Below, in pieces: positions 33,332-42,058 of a DNA stretch of 64,000 bases. The DNA comes from Prevotella sp. (lineage in GTDB: Bacteria; Bacteroidota; Bacteroidia; Bacteroidales; Bacteroidaceae), in contig JAEEVA010000002.1 of the NCBI GenBank assembly GCA_016286995.1, positions 1-64,000 on the forward strand, read 5' to 3'. The number at the start of each line of letters is the position of its first letter. The first letter of the stretch is position 1. The notes under the pieces are model-generated. The model worked only from the letters and a program-made list of their open reading frames with translations. It did not search any database and was not told the DNA's origin. The position numbers were made by a program, and so were the translations under genes.

Positions 33332-34417
33332 TCAGAACTTCCTGATACTGAATTTGTAGTGACTGCCGTCAAAGTAGACACGCATAACCTTGCGGAAATC
33401 GTCGGATGAAGAAGGATTGGCAAGGCGCTCAAGAACCAAGGCAACATGCCCCATGGTGCGCCGCACGTTAATCTCAACACAAGGATGCAGCAGATAACCT
33501 TGACGGCAGTCACTGTTTGCCACCACCATCATGTCGATACCAAAAGGACCCGCGTAGCCGTCCAATCCATGCCAGCCGACGACACGTTCCACCACAGCGT
33601 CAATCAGCGCCAACGGAACATAGCGGCCAAGAATCCCGCGCTTGACCGTCTCGGTAGCAAGGATGTTTCCTGTGTAGGCGCCATTGACAGTTTGGAACAG
33701 CGACAGTCCCACGTAGCTGATGCCCTGCGGTGCAGCCTCAAACTCCATGCCGAAGTCGCACACCTTGCGATAACATGGCTCGACCATCACGCTGCCCTGT
33801 CGCTCAATAACGCTGATAAGCCATCTTTCCTCTTCCATCTTCCAACTCCCATCATCCATCATACATCTTCCATCAAGAAACCTCACTCCTCTCCCACTCG
33901 ACGACCACGGAGCCTTCACCACAATCTGGCCGTACTGGCCGAGAAACTCCCCAATATGTTCGACTGTGTCGCATTCGAAAGCCTCGCCAACGGTACCTTC
34001 CATGCGTAACAGCGGTAACAGTTGAGCAACCATACGCCGATGAGACAGCTGACGGATGTGCTCCAGTAGGACATCATCGGGTAATTGGCCTTTATTGAAG
34101 CCGCTGCGTTGCAACTGTCCTCGAAGGGCCTTATCCCAGCCCCAGGGCAATATGTCGGTCTGCTGGAACACACTGCCACCACGGGAAGTAACAAACGACA
34201 GCGGCGTGTTGACATGCAGACGAGCAGCTAGTCGCTGCCAGTACTTCATGGCATGGTCAGGATGGTCGGTCAAGATAACGTCGCCAGGCTGCGCCCATAA
34301 GGCTGGCATATAGTCGAGGTCAGCGCGCAACTGACGACCGGCATGCGGTGCAGTGAAGTTGGCCAAATTGGCGGCCAACGCGATATCATGTTCGGGATTG
34401 AAAATGTGAAGTGTCAT
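33332..34417 (-). CDS. ATP-grasp-like protein of unknown function
   Basis: The 361-residue cytoplasmic protein starts MTLHIFNPEHDIALAANLANF, has a central nucleotide-binding-like strand and loop GQIVVKAPWSSSGRGVRFL (about 165-183) and ends with PCVEINVRRTMGHVALVLERL. The lysine/serine-glycine loop and the E-x-N-x-R metal-binding segment are those of ATP-grasp ligases. The substrate is unknown and no pathway partner is next to it. Residues about 181-197 (RCMMDDGSWKMEEERW) come from six in-frame 7-bp repeats at 33832-33873, just after the loop, and look like a recent expansion. It is convergent with the Dcu gene. Confidence 0.75.
   Translation of the reverse strand: MTLHIFNPEHDIALAANLANFTAPHAGRQLRADLDYMPALWAQPGDVILTDHPDHAMKYWQRLAARLHVNTPLSFVTSRGGSVFQQTDILPWGWDKALRGQLQRSGFNKGQLPDDVLLEHIRQLSHRRMVAQLLPLLRMEGTVGEAFECDTVEHIGEFLGQYGQIVVKAPWSSSGRGVRFLDGRCMMDDGSWKMEEERWLISVIERQGSVMVEPCYRKVCDFGMEFEAAPQGISYVGLSLFQTVNGAYTGNILATETVKRGILGRYVPLALIDAVVERVVGWHGLDGYAGPFGIDMMVVANSDCRQGYLLHPCVEINVRRTMGHVALVLERLANPSSSDDFRKVMRVYFDGSHYKFSIRKF
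33832..33873. repeat. 7-bp tandem repeats inside the ATP-grasp-like gene (6 units)
   Basis: CTTCCAT, CTTCCAA, CTCCCAT, CATCCAT, CATACAT, CTTCCAT. Six heptads are 42 bp, so the frame is kept. Confidence 0.8.
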
Positions 34418-34448
34418 AGGTATGTGGAGGATAGCTGATGAGTGATAG

Positions 34449-34490
34449 AAAAAAAAGAAGCACTGCCCATCGTTTCATGGCAATGCCTCT
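34449..34490 (-). terminator. Rho-independent terminator after rplT
   Basis: On the minus strand GCATTGCC (34479-34486) pairs with GGCAGTGC (34460-34467), one G-T pair, followed by a T-run at 34449-34457. Confidence 0.8.
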
Positions 34491-34584
34491 TGTGAATTCA
34501 AACCATTTCTGTAGAACTCCTTACTTTTAAGCCTTTAGCTTGAAACTGCTTCCATTCGAAAGAACGAACATATTCGCCCTTTTC

Positions 34585-34935
34585 TTACTTATCAGTAACT
34601 TTGGCAACGATGGCCTTGAAAGCTTCGGGGTTGTTTAGGGCGAGGTCAGCAAGCACTTTGCGATTGATCTCGATACCGGCCTTGGCCAGCTTGCCCATGA
34701 GTACAGAATAGCTCATACCCTCCTGACGAGCGGCAGCGTTAATACGCTGAATCCAAAGTGCACGGAACGTGCGCTTCTTGTTCTTACGGTCACGATAAGC
34801 ATAAGTAAGACCCTTCTCCCAAGTGTTCTTGGCTACTGTCCAAACATTCTTGCGGGCACCAAAGTAACCGCGAGTGAGTTTCAGAATTCTTTTACGTTTT
34901 GCGCGTGATGCAACGTGATTAACTGATCTTGGCAT
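34585..34935 (-). CDS. rplT: 50S ribosomal protein L20
   Basis: A 116-residue bL20: [63 protein letters not shown]. The basic N-terminal helix inserts into 23S rRNA during early assembly. Last gene of infC-rpmI-rplT, with a terminator 95 bp downstream. Confidence 0.98.
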   Translation of the reverse strand: MPRSVNHVASRAKRKRILKLTRGYFGARKNVWTVAKNTWEKGLTYAYRDRKNKKRTFRALWIQRINAAARQEGMSYSVLMGKLAKAGIEINRKVLADLALNNPEAFKAIVAKVTDK

Positions 34936-34972
34936 AGTTTTCTAATACTTTTAATGTTTGACAATAGGTGAA

Positions 34973-35170
34973 TTAACGGAGACACAACAGGTCGCGAACC
35001 TGCTTCATGTTGCTGGTATCAACGAGTGTTGCACCGCAAAGATTACGCTTCTGTTTCTTGGTCTTCTTAGTCAGAATGTGACTGTGGTAGGCGTGGTGTC
35101 TCTTGACCTTACCCGTACCGGTGAACGAGAATCTCTTCTTCGCTCCGGAGTTTGTCTTAACTTTTGGCAT
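34973..35170 (-). CDS. rpmI: 50S ribosomal protein L35
   Basis: A 65-residue bL35: MPKVKTNSGAKKRFSFTGTGKVKR and the end SNMKQVRDLLCLR. It lies 37 bp before rplT in the usual infC-rpmI-rplT order. In several bacteria L20 represses this operon; no such structure was looked for in detail here. Confidence 0.98.
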   Translation of the reverse strand: MPKVKTNSGAKKRFSFTGTGKVKRHHAYHSHILTKKTKKQKRNLCGATLVDTSNMKQVRDLLCLR

Positions 35171-35278
35171 TGTTTTATAAAATTTAAATTGTTATTAATA
35201 ATCGGCGACTACGCATATACCGGGCGCGACGCCTTCTTTTCTCTTTTCTTTTTGCAGCGGACTACAGGACTTCAAGAC

Positions 35279-35983
35279 TTAATCCTCAGCTTCTGTTTCT
35301 GTCAGCTTCTTCAGCGCATCGGCACTGATCTTGGCATTGGCAAAGAGTCCGCCGTTGGCAGGCTTGTCATAGTCCATCTCAGCAGACTGCTGACGTTGCG
35401 TCTCCTTGGCTTCGGCCTCTGCTGCCTCACGGTCGCGGGCCTGCTGACTCTTCTTGGCGGCACCAGCTTTCTTCGGTGCCAGATAGAGGAACATCTTCTT
35501 ACCTTCCAGCGAGGGCATACCTTCAACCTTCGCAAGCTCTTCCAAATCGTTAGCAAAACGTAGCAACAACACTTCGCCCTGCTCCTTGAACAGGATGCTG
35601 CGACCACGGAAGAACACGTAGGCACGCACTTTATTGCCGTCCTCGAGGAACTCCTTGGCGTGCTTCAGTTTGAACTGATAGTCGTGTTCATCAGTCTGAG
35701 GTCCGAAACGGATTTCCTTCACCTCAACCTTCACCTGCTTGGCTTTCATTTCCTTCTGACGCTTCTTTTGCTGGTAAAGGAATTTCGAATAGTCAATGAT
35801 ACGGCAAACGGGTGGATTGGCATTGGGAGAAATCTCCACGAGGTCTACTCCCTCATTGCGTGCTATATCCAAGGCCTCACGAGTCGGCATAACAGTGCTA
35901 CCACCATCGCTCACGATTCGCACTTCACGCACTCGTATCTGTTCGTTGATACGGTACTGATTCTTCAATTTGTCGTTCTTCAT
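35279..35983 (-). CDS. infC: Translation initiation factor IF-3 with C-terminal extension
   Basis: The 234-residue protein has the IF-3 N domain ([19 protein letters not shown]...[25 protein letters not shown], residues 9-72), linker helix and C domain ([32 protein letters not shown]...). After the normal end near residue 175 there are about 55 extra residues, rich in Lys, Ala, Gln and Glu and ending with KLTETEAED. Known: IF-3 checks start-codon pairing on the 30S subunit. The start is ATG, not the AUU used in E. coli, so that form of autoregulation is unlikely. thrS, a common upstream partner, is absent. Confidence 0.96.
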   Translation of the reverse strand: MKNDKLKNQYRINEQIRVREVRIVSDGGSTVMPTREALDIARNEGVDLVEISPNANPPVCRIIDYSKFLYQQKKRQKEMKAKQVKVEVKEIRFGPQTDEHDYQFKLKHAKEFLEDGNKVRAYVFFRGRSILFKEQGEVLLLRFANDLEELAKVEGMPSLEGKKMFLYLAPKKAGAAKKSQQARDREAAEAEAKETQRQQSAEMDYDKPANGGLFANAKISADALKKLTETEAED

Positions 35984-36007
35984 TCACTATTTTTTACGAA
36001 ATCGGCT

Positions 36008-36040
36008 GCAAAATTACAACAAAATCAGCAAATTACAAAA
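36008..36040 (-). promoter_or_regulatory. Promoter of infC-rpmI-rplT
   Basis: On the minus strand TTTTG (36036-36040), 19 bp, TAATTTTGC (36008-36016), 25 bp before the infC start. Confidence 0.7.
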
Positions 36041-36057
36041 TTATTTGCAATATTTTT

Positions 36058-36089
36058 TTTGTTCTTTCCGCACTTTTTTGTATCTTTGC
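36058..36089 (+). promoter_or_regulatory. Promoter of rlmD
   Basis: TTTG (36058-36061), 19 bp, TATCTTTGC (36081-36089). The start codon at 36097 is only 8 bp past the -7 box, so the mRNA leader should be a few bases at most. Confidence 0.7.
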
Positions 36090-36096
36090 AACAACT

Positions 36097-37524
36097 ATGA
36101 CAAGAAAGAAAAAAACACTACCCATTCTGGAGAATGTAACCATCACCGACTATGCTGCCGAGGGGAAATCGATAGCACGCGTCGACGACATGGTCGTATT
36201 CGTGCCCTGGGCTGTTCCTGGCGACGTTTGCGATCTGCAGGTGCGCCGTAAGAAGCACTCGTTCATGGAGGCTGAGGTGATACGGTATATACAATATAGT
36301 AAGGTACGCATAAAGCCTTTCTGCCAACACTTTGGCGTTTGCGGCGGATGTAAATGGCAACAGCTACCCTACGACGAACAGTTGAAGATGAAGCAGCAGC
36401 AGGTATACGACCAACTCACACGCATCGGCAAAGTGGAACTGCCGCCCTTTCAACCTATTCTGGGCAGCGTGAAGACACAGGAATACCGCAACAAACTCGA
36501 CTTTGGATGTGCCAACAAGCGGTGGCTGACCAATGAAGAGTTGAAGGACGAGACGCTGGTAAAGGACACGCCTGCTATTGGATTCCACATCACGGGTGCT
36601 TTCGACAAGATACTGCCCATTGACAAATGCTGGCTGATGGACGACTTGCAGAATCAGATTCGTAACGAGGTGCGCGACTATGCCATTGAGCATAGTCTAA
36701 GCTTCTTTGATTTAAGACAACAAGTAGGTTTGCTACGTGACATCATTATCCGCAATTCGAATTCTGGCGAATGGATGGTCATTGTCCAATTCCATTACGA
36801 TGAGACTGGTGGCGAACAAGAGGCACAGGGGGTATTGCAACACATAGCAGACCGTTTTCCCCAGATTACTGCCCTGCTCTATTTGGACAATCAGAAGTGC
36901 AACGACACTATAGGCGATCAGGACATCAAGGTGTTTAAGGGTAAGGATTACATCATTGAAACGATGGAAGATCTGCAATTTAAGGTTGGTCCGAAATCGT
37001 TCTATCAGACGAATACCGAACAAGCCTATCATTTGTATAGTTTAGCTCGCAAACTTGCAGGCCTTACAGGTAATGAGCTTGTTTATGACCTTTATACTGG
37101 CACTGGCACTATTGCAAACTTTATTGCCAAGAAAGCACGTCAGGTGATTGGCATTGAATATGTGCCAGAAGCCATCGAGGATGCCAAGGTCAATTCACAA
37201 TTGAATGGTATCGAGAACACCTTGTTCTATGCAGGTGATATGAAAGACATACTGACGGATGACTTTATAAAGGCCCATGGACAACCAGATGTCATCATTA
37301 CAGACCCGCCTCGTGCCGGCATGCATCCTGACGTTATCAAAACCATATTGAATGCGGCCCCCAAGCGCATTGTCTATGTGTCGTGCAATCCTGCCACCCA
37401 AGCCCGCGACCTGCAGATGCTGGATGTCGACTACCGTGTCTGTGCAGTACAGCCTGTCGACATGTTCCCGCATACACCACATGTGGAAAATGTGGTGATG
37501 ATGGAGTTAAGAAATATTGAGTGA
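36097..37524 (+). CDS. rlmD: 23S rRNA (uracil-C5)-methyltransferase
   Basis: The 475-residue protein has an N-terminal TRAM domain (about 10-65), a 4Fe-4S cysteine set in KPFCQHFGVCGGCKWQ (about 76-86), and a SAM methyltransferase domain with DLYTGTGTIANFIAKKA, IITDPPRAGMHPD and the catalytic Cys in YVSCNPATQARDL. This is the RumA/RlmD type, which makes m5U in 23S rRNA using SAM. Which uridine is modified (1939 or 747) cannot be told. It is followed after 35 bp by the porin gene, possibly in one transcript. Confidence 0.92.
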   Translation: MTRKKKTLPILENVTITDYAAEGKSIARVDDMVVFVPWAVPGDVCDLQVRRKKHSFMEAEVIRYIQYSKVRIKPFCQHFGVCGGCKWQQLPYDEQLKMKQQQVYDQLTRIGKVELPPFQPILGSVKTQEYRNKLDFGCANKRWLTNEELKDETLVKDTPAIGFHITGAFDKILPIDKCWLMDDLQNQIRNEVRDYAIEHSLSFFDLRQQVGLLRDIIIRNSNSGEWMVIVQFHYDETGGEQEAQGVLQHIADRFPQITALLYLDNQKCNDTIGDQDIKVFKGKDYIIETMEDLQFKVGPKSFYQTNTEQAYHLYSLARKLAGLTGNELVYDLYTGTGTIANFIAKKARQVIGIEYVPEAIEDAKVNSQLNGIENTLFYAGDMKDILTDDFIKAHGQPDVIITDPPRAGMHPDVIKTILNAAPKRIVYVSCNPATQARDLQMLDVDYRVCAVQPVDMFPHTPHVENVVMMELRNIE

Positions 37525-37559
37525 TATATGAATATTATTAAACTAAAAACCAAAATGTT

Positions 37560-38663
37560 ATGAAGAAGCTAATGATCCTTGCCCTCCTCGTAACGGGCGT
37601 TGCATGGAGTGCCCATGCACAAGACGAGAAAAAGACAACTATCGAGATTCCACAATGGGTGAAAAACATCAAGTTCAGCGGCTACGGCATGCTGCAGTAT
37701 CAGGGACAGGACCCCGAAGGAAACCATTCCAACACGTTCAATCTGCGTTTGGCACGTTTCATTCTGGACGGTAAAATTGGTGATTTTGACTGGCGTGCAC
37801 AGATTCAGGGAACCAACGCCACAGGACCAGGACAGCCTACCGTACAACTGGTAGACCTCTATGCCGAATGGCGCAGATTCCCCGAATTCAAAATTCGTGT
37901 AGGACAGTTCAAGCGTGCCTTCACCTATGAGAACCCTACTCACCCCATCACACAGGGTTGGCGTGCTTATGCAGATGTCATTAACAACTTGTCAGGTTTT
38001 GGCGACCGCACTGGTGAGCGTTCTTCCGGCGGACGTGACATCGGTATCCAGTTTGCCGGCGACCTGCTGCCAAACAGCGACGGACGCCGACTGCTGCACT
38101 ACCAGGTGGGTGTGTACAATGGTGAAGGTGTCAACCAGAAGGATATGGACAACCGCAAGGACATTATAGGCGGCGTTTGGGTGATGCCTATTAAGGGGCT
38201 GCGCGTTGGTGCTTTCGGATGGACAGGTAGCCGCGGAGCCATGCTCGACCCGCTGACAGGCGAGACCCGCAGCGTTGAGAAGAACCGCTATGCCTTCTCA
38301 GCAGAATACAGCACTGGCGAATACATGTTCCGTGCTGAGTATCTGCACTCTCAAGGCTGGGGTGCTGCCAAGGCTGCTAATAATGTTCGTGAGATTGACT
38401 ATAGCAAGGGAGACAAGGCCGATGGTTGGTACGCTTTCGGCATCGTGCCTGTTATCAAGTCAAAGCTTCATGCGAAGGCTCGTTACCAGTGTTATCGCAG
38501 TAGTAAGGAATGGAGTAGCGCCAAGACATCATACGAGGTAGGTGTGAACTATTTCTTTACAAAGAACCTGGAGGCACATTTGGAATATGCCCGCATAAAC
38601 GACCGCAGCCTGGCCAAGCACAACTATAACATGGTGGACGTCGAGCTGGATTTCAGGTTTTAA
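37560..38663 (+). CDS. OprO/OprP-like outer membrane porin
   Basis: The 367-residue protein has a signal peptide ending SAHA-Q and then beta-barrel strands. KFSGYGMLQYQG, NTFNLRLARFILDGKIGDFDWRAQIQG, RFPEFKIRVGQFKRAFTYENPT and the end YNMVDVELDFRF with terminal Phe fit the phosphate-selective porin O/P family. Known: trimeric 16-strand anion channels; in Bacteroidales the true solute is usually unknown. Its stop codon overlaps that of the convergent flippase gene by 3 bp, so there is no room for a terminator between them. Confidence 0.85.
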   Translation: MKKLMILALLVTGVAWSAHAQDEKKTTIEIPQWVKNIKFSGYGMLQYQGQDPEGNHSNTFNLRLARFILDGKIGDFDWRAQIQGTNATGPGQPTVQLVDLYAEWRRFPEFKIRVGQFKRAFTYENPTHPITQGWRAYADVINNLSGFGDRTGERSSGGRDIGIQFAGDLLPNSDGRRLLHYQVGVYNGEGVNQKDMDNRKDIIGGVWVMPIKGLRVGAFGWTGSRGAMLDPLTGETRSVEKNRYAFSAEYSTGEYMFRAEYLHSQGWGAAKAANNVREIDYSKGDKADGWYAFGIVPVIKSKLHAKARYQCYRSSKEWSSAKTSYEVGVNYFFTKNLEAHLEYARINDRSLAKHNYNMVDVELDFRF

Positions 38664-40144
38664 GTTGTTTTCACGAATCTGCGCTTTAGCGATTCCCACA
38701 AATGCGTCTTCTGGCGTAAGATATGAACAGAGTATGCCGTACTGACAATTGTCAGTGCGGCTTCTGCTATCCAATAAGCCCAACCACTTATTGACAGCGA
38801 AACACCAAAAGCCGCCAATCCCAAAACTGTTTGAATGAGGCCGTAGCGACGCACCTGCATCGTGCTACGGTAACCGTACTGCCAATATGCATAGCCGTTT
38901 ATCAGGAAATAGTCGAACACATGAGCCAACACGATAGCCACACCCGTGCCATACAGTCCATAATAGTGGTAGCCGGCAATGACACAAAGGACGTACACTA
39001 CATTGTAGACCGACTCCAGCAACAAATACGACATCGACAGACTGCGGGCCAACGTGATGTAAGCCACAGGCAGTGTCTGAACTTTGAAAAACATGGCCAA
39101 AACGGCCACCTGAGCCATGGACACGACAGGAATGAACTCATTGCTGAACAACAGCGGAATGAGCAGCGGCAGCAACATGATGAGACCCGTCAGCATCGGC
39201 GACAAAAGCAGCAGCGACACCTCCATCTGCTTGTTCACGGTCTCGTTGGTGGCACTGATATCCTGATGGACAGCCGACAAACGCGGGAAATAGTCGCTCT
39301 CCATAGCTGTAAACACCATACCAGCATAAGTCATCGTAATCATGTATGCGGCATTGTAGAGGCCCACATCATTCAGTCCACCGTCTACATTGAGGAACGC
39401 CCTGATAAGCATCTCAGCACCGCTACCCATGATGGCAGCCATGATGAAAGCCACTCCCAGCCGAATCATGCCAGCACCGTCACGCAACATGCTCTTATTG
39501 AAATCCAGCTGCAGCGGATAATAGTGGTAGGAATAAACAACAGTAGCCACCATCGTCGTCAATGCCATCAGCACAATGACGGGAATGACACCCGACTGAT
39601 ACAGGAAATAGTATAACGGCAACGAGATAATCAGTGACAGGAAAGCCGTCGCCAATTGAATCTTTGCCAGCGAACCAAGACGTCGAGTGGCTTTTAAAAT
39701 AGCCGTCTCACCGCCTGTAATAGCCAACATGGCCACCGACAATGCCAGTACAGCGTAGTGTAGTGTATGGTTACCCCACGTGAAGGTCATCGTATCGGCA
39801 AAGCGGCTCATGGCCAGACAGAACACGAAACCCAGTCCTGCTGCAATAACGCTCCACAGCCTGACTGTCTGAATGAAACGTGACAACTGCTGTTGGTCAT
39901 CTTTGCTATACAGTTCCGACAGTGTAGGTACAGCACCGAACGACACACCCAGATTCGTACATTGTGAAGCAAAGTTCTGAACCGAAGTGAGCAACGAGGC
40001 AAGCCCCATACCATCAGCCCCCAGCAACAAGGCAACACCTTTGTTGCGCACAAGGCCGATAAGTATCATCAAACCCTGCACGCCACCAAAAATGCCTGTA
40101 TATTTCAATACATGACTATATCCCTCGTCGCGCTCTTGTTTCAT
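38660..40144 (-). CDS. Wzx-like polysaccharide flippase
   Basis: I start at 40144 (MKQERDEGYSHVLKYTGIFGG); the frame is open to 40237 but that extension crosses the promoter. The 494-residue protein has 12-14 membrane helices and the MATE/MOP start GVQGLMILIGLVRNKGVALLLGADGMGLASLL, like the O-antigen and ECA translocases. Known role: moves undecaprenyl-linked glycan units across the inner membrane. It is divergent from a glycosyltransferase run, with overlapping promoters, so both arms are likely co-regulated. The glycan is unknown. Confidence 0.88.
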   Translation of the reverse strand: MKQERDEGYSHVLKYTGIFGGVQGLMILIGLVRNKGVALLLGADGMGLASLLTSVQNFASQCTNLGVSFGAVPTLSELYSKDDQQQLSRFIQTVRLWSVIAAGLGFVFCLAMSRFADTMTFTWGNHTLHYAVLALSVAMLAITGGETAILKATRRLGSLAKIQLATAFLSLIISLPLYYFLYQSGVIPVIVLMALTTMVATVVYSYHYYPLQLDFNKSMLRDGAGMIRLGVAFIMAAIMGSGAEMLIRAFLNVDGGLNDVGLYNAAYMITMTYAGMVFTAMESDYFPRLSAVHQDISATNETVNKQMEVSLLLLSPMLTGLIMLLPLLIPLLFSNEFIPVVSMAQVAVLAMFFKVQTLPVAYITLARSLSMSYLLLESVYNVVYVLCVIAGYHYYGLYGTGVAIVLAHVFDYFLINGYAYWQYGYRSTMQVRRYGLIQTVLGLAAFGVSLSISGWAYWIAEAALTIVSTAYSVHILRQKTHLWESLKRRFVKTT

Positions 40145-40163
40145 CAGTTTCGATAAATTGGAT

Positions 40164-40214
40164 GCAAAAGTAAGACTTTTATTTTGAAATTCCAAATAAA
40201 AATGGTACTTTTGC
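40164..40214. promoter_or_regulatory. Symmetric overlapping divergent promoters (flippase / glycosyltransferases)
   Basis: Minus: TTTGG (40192-40196), 19 bp, TACTTTTGC (40164-40172). Plus: TTTTG (40182-40186), 19 bp, TACTTTTGC (40206-40214). The -33 elements cross over in the middle, and the two -7 boxes are identical inverted copies. The plus start codon lies 3 bp after its -7 box. Confidence 0.85.
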
Positions 40215-40217
40215 ATC

Positions 40218-41102
40218 ATGAAACTGTCTGTCGTCATACCTGTCTACCGTGTGGAGGCCACGCTCGACCGCTGTGTGGAGAGCGTACTTGAACAGCATAT
40301 AGACGAGATGGAGGTGATACTCGTCGACGACGGCTCACCCGACCATTGTCCGCAGCTGTGCGATGCCTGGAGGCTCCGCGACAGCCGCGTCAAAGTAATC
40401 CACAAGGACAACGGCGGACTAAGCGATGCTCGCAATACCGGCATAGCCAGAGCCTGTGGAGACTACATCACCTTCGTCGATTCAGATGACTACGTGACAC
40501 CAGACACCTATCCAGCCCTCGTCGATTTCCTTGACAAACATCCCTGCTGCGACCTGCTGGAGTATGCTATTGACCAACGGCTGACACCAAGGGATGCCAT
40601 GTACGACCATATTGACAACTACTGGATTGAGACGAAGGCCTACACGCACACGTACGCATGGAATAAGGTATATCGCCGACAACTCTTCGACCATGTGGTC
40701 TATCCAAAGGGCAAGGTGTTCGAAGACGTCTATACGCTGCCCTTGCTGCTCCGACAGTGCCGGCAGGTGGCTACAACCGCCAGGGGTCTCTACCACTATT
40801 GCTACAATCCTATGGGCATCACAGCCCGTGCCGACGGACAGCAGTTGGCAATGCTTCTGGAGGGACATCTCAACAACGGCATGCCGATGGACGACGCATA
40901 CTATGTGTATCTGCTTAACATCCAGCTGGACGTGTGGGAGCAGACGGGAGAGATTATCAAGCTGCCTTACAGAAAGGTACATCTCCGAGGCTTAAGCATC
41001 ACCCAAAAAGCCAAAGCAATCATACAAAACTCATTAGGAATCAAAGCATTATGCAGAATCACCAAGTTCATACACCGCTTCAAAGCTCCCAGCCACTGGT
41101 GA
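40218..41102 (+). CDS. Family 2 glycosyltransferase
   Basis: A 294-residue GT-A fold enzyme: KLSVVIPVYRVEATLDRCVESVL, VILVDDGSPDHCPQLCD, NGGLSDARNTGIARACGDYITFVDSDDYVTPD (DxD-type metal site DSDD), KVYRRQLFDHVVYPKGKVFEDVYT. It probably adds one sugar to a lipid-linked surface glycan at the inner face of the membrane. The ATG is only 3 bp after the -7 box, so the mRNA is probably leaderless. The 3' end overlaps the next glycosyltransferase gene by 52 bp. Confidence 0.88.
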   Translation: MKLSVVIPVYRVEATLDRCVESVLEQHIDEMEVILVDDGSPDHCPQLCDAWRLRDSRVKVIHKDNGGLSDARNTGIARACGDYITFVDSDDYVTPDTYPALVDFLDKHPCCDLLEYAIDQRLTPRDAMYDHIDNYWIETKAYTHTYAWNKVYRRQLFDHVVYPKGKVFEDVYTLPLLLRQCRQVATTARGLYHYCYNPMGITARADGQQLAMLLEGHLNNGMPMDDAYYVYLLNIQLDVWEQTGEIIKLPYRKVHLRGLSITQKAKAIIQNSLGIKALCRITKFIHRFKAPSHW

Positions 41103-42058
41103 GTTTCATCATCACCTGCTACAATCTGCCGATACAGATGCTGTGCGAGTGCATCGACAGCATCTTGGCACTATCGCTCACTACCGAAGAACGTGAGGTC
41201 ATTGTTGTCGACGACGGCTCAAACACCAGTCCCATGAACGGACTGATGCAATATGGCGAAGAGATTGTCTACATCCGACAGAAAAACGCCGGTGTCAGTG
41301 TGGCTCGTAATGCCGGTATGCAGATTGCAAAAGGCAAATACATCCAGATTGTCGACGGCGACGATGCTCTCATCAAGATACCCTACGAACACTGCCTTGA
41401 CATTATCCGAACAGCACCCGATACCGATGCCGTCCTGTTTGACTTCACCCGCGATACCAATTATCAGTCGTCATCGTCTAACTTCCTTCGTCCGAAACCC
41501 GTCAACGGTTCCTGGTTGCTACGTAACAGCAATCTTCACGGTGCCGTATGGTGCTGTTTGTTCCGTCAGGCTGTCAGAAGTCAACTATCGTTCACACCCG
41601 GCATCTGCTATGCGGAAGACGAAGAGTTCATGCCACAGCTGCTGCTCAGAGCAGAGGTTGTCTACGCCACCAACGTCAAGGCCTATTATTATCGGCAACG
41701 CACCACGTCGGTTGTCCATATGGCCGATGATGCCAGCATCACTAAGCGGCTGGACGACACACATGCCGTCATCAGCCATCTGCAGAAAATGGCCGACCGC
41801 TTGCCGTCTACCGATCGACTGGCACTACAACGTCGCGTAGCCCAACTTACCATGGACTACCTGTACAACACCATTGTGCTGACACGTTCACGCAAAACGC
41901 TCGAGACACGCATTGCAGCCTTACGAACCGAGGGACTCTTTCCATTGCCTGACCGTAACTATTCGGCCAAGTACATTTGGTTCCGTCGGTTGTCACAAAG
42001 CAAGACAGGGCGCACCCTGTTGTTTTATGCCATACAACACCTCAGAAGAGAACGATGA
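41051..42058 (+). CDS. Family 2 glycosyltransferase
   Basis: The frame is open from 40934, but the conserved domain begins with LVSFIITCYNLPIQ, so I choose the ATG at 41051 (335 residues). GT-A motifs: EVIVVDDGSN, NAGVSVARNAGMQIAKGKYIQIVDGDDALIKIP (DGDD), and YAEDEEFMPQLLLRA as the ED acceptor motif. It overlaps the upstream gene by 52 bp, unusually long, and its own stop overlaps the next start by 4 bp (ATGA). The three genes are therefore one translationally linked unit. Sugar and acceptor unknown. Confidence 0.83.
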   Translation: MQNHQVHTPLQSSQPLVSFIITCYNLPIQMLCECIDSILALSLTTEEREVIVVDDGSNTSPMNGLMQYGEEIVYIRQKNAGVSVARNAGMQIAKGKYIQIVDGDDALIKIPYEHCLDIIRTAPDTDAVLFDFTRDTNYQSSSSNFLRPKPVNGSWLLRNSNLHGAVWCCLFRQAVRSQLSFTPGICYAEDEEFMPQLLLRAEVVYATNVKAYYYRQRTTSVVHMADDASITKRLDDTHAVISHLQKMADRLPSTDRLALQRRVAQLTMDYLYNTIVLTRSRKTLETRIAALRTEGLFPLPDRNYSAKYIWFRRLSQSKTGRTLLFYAIQHLRRER

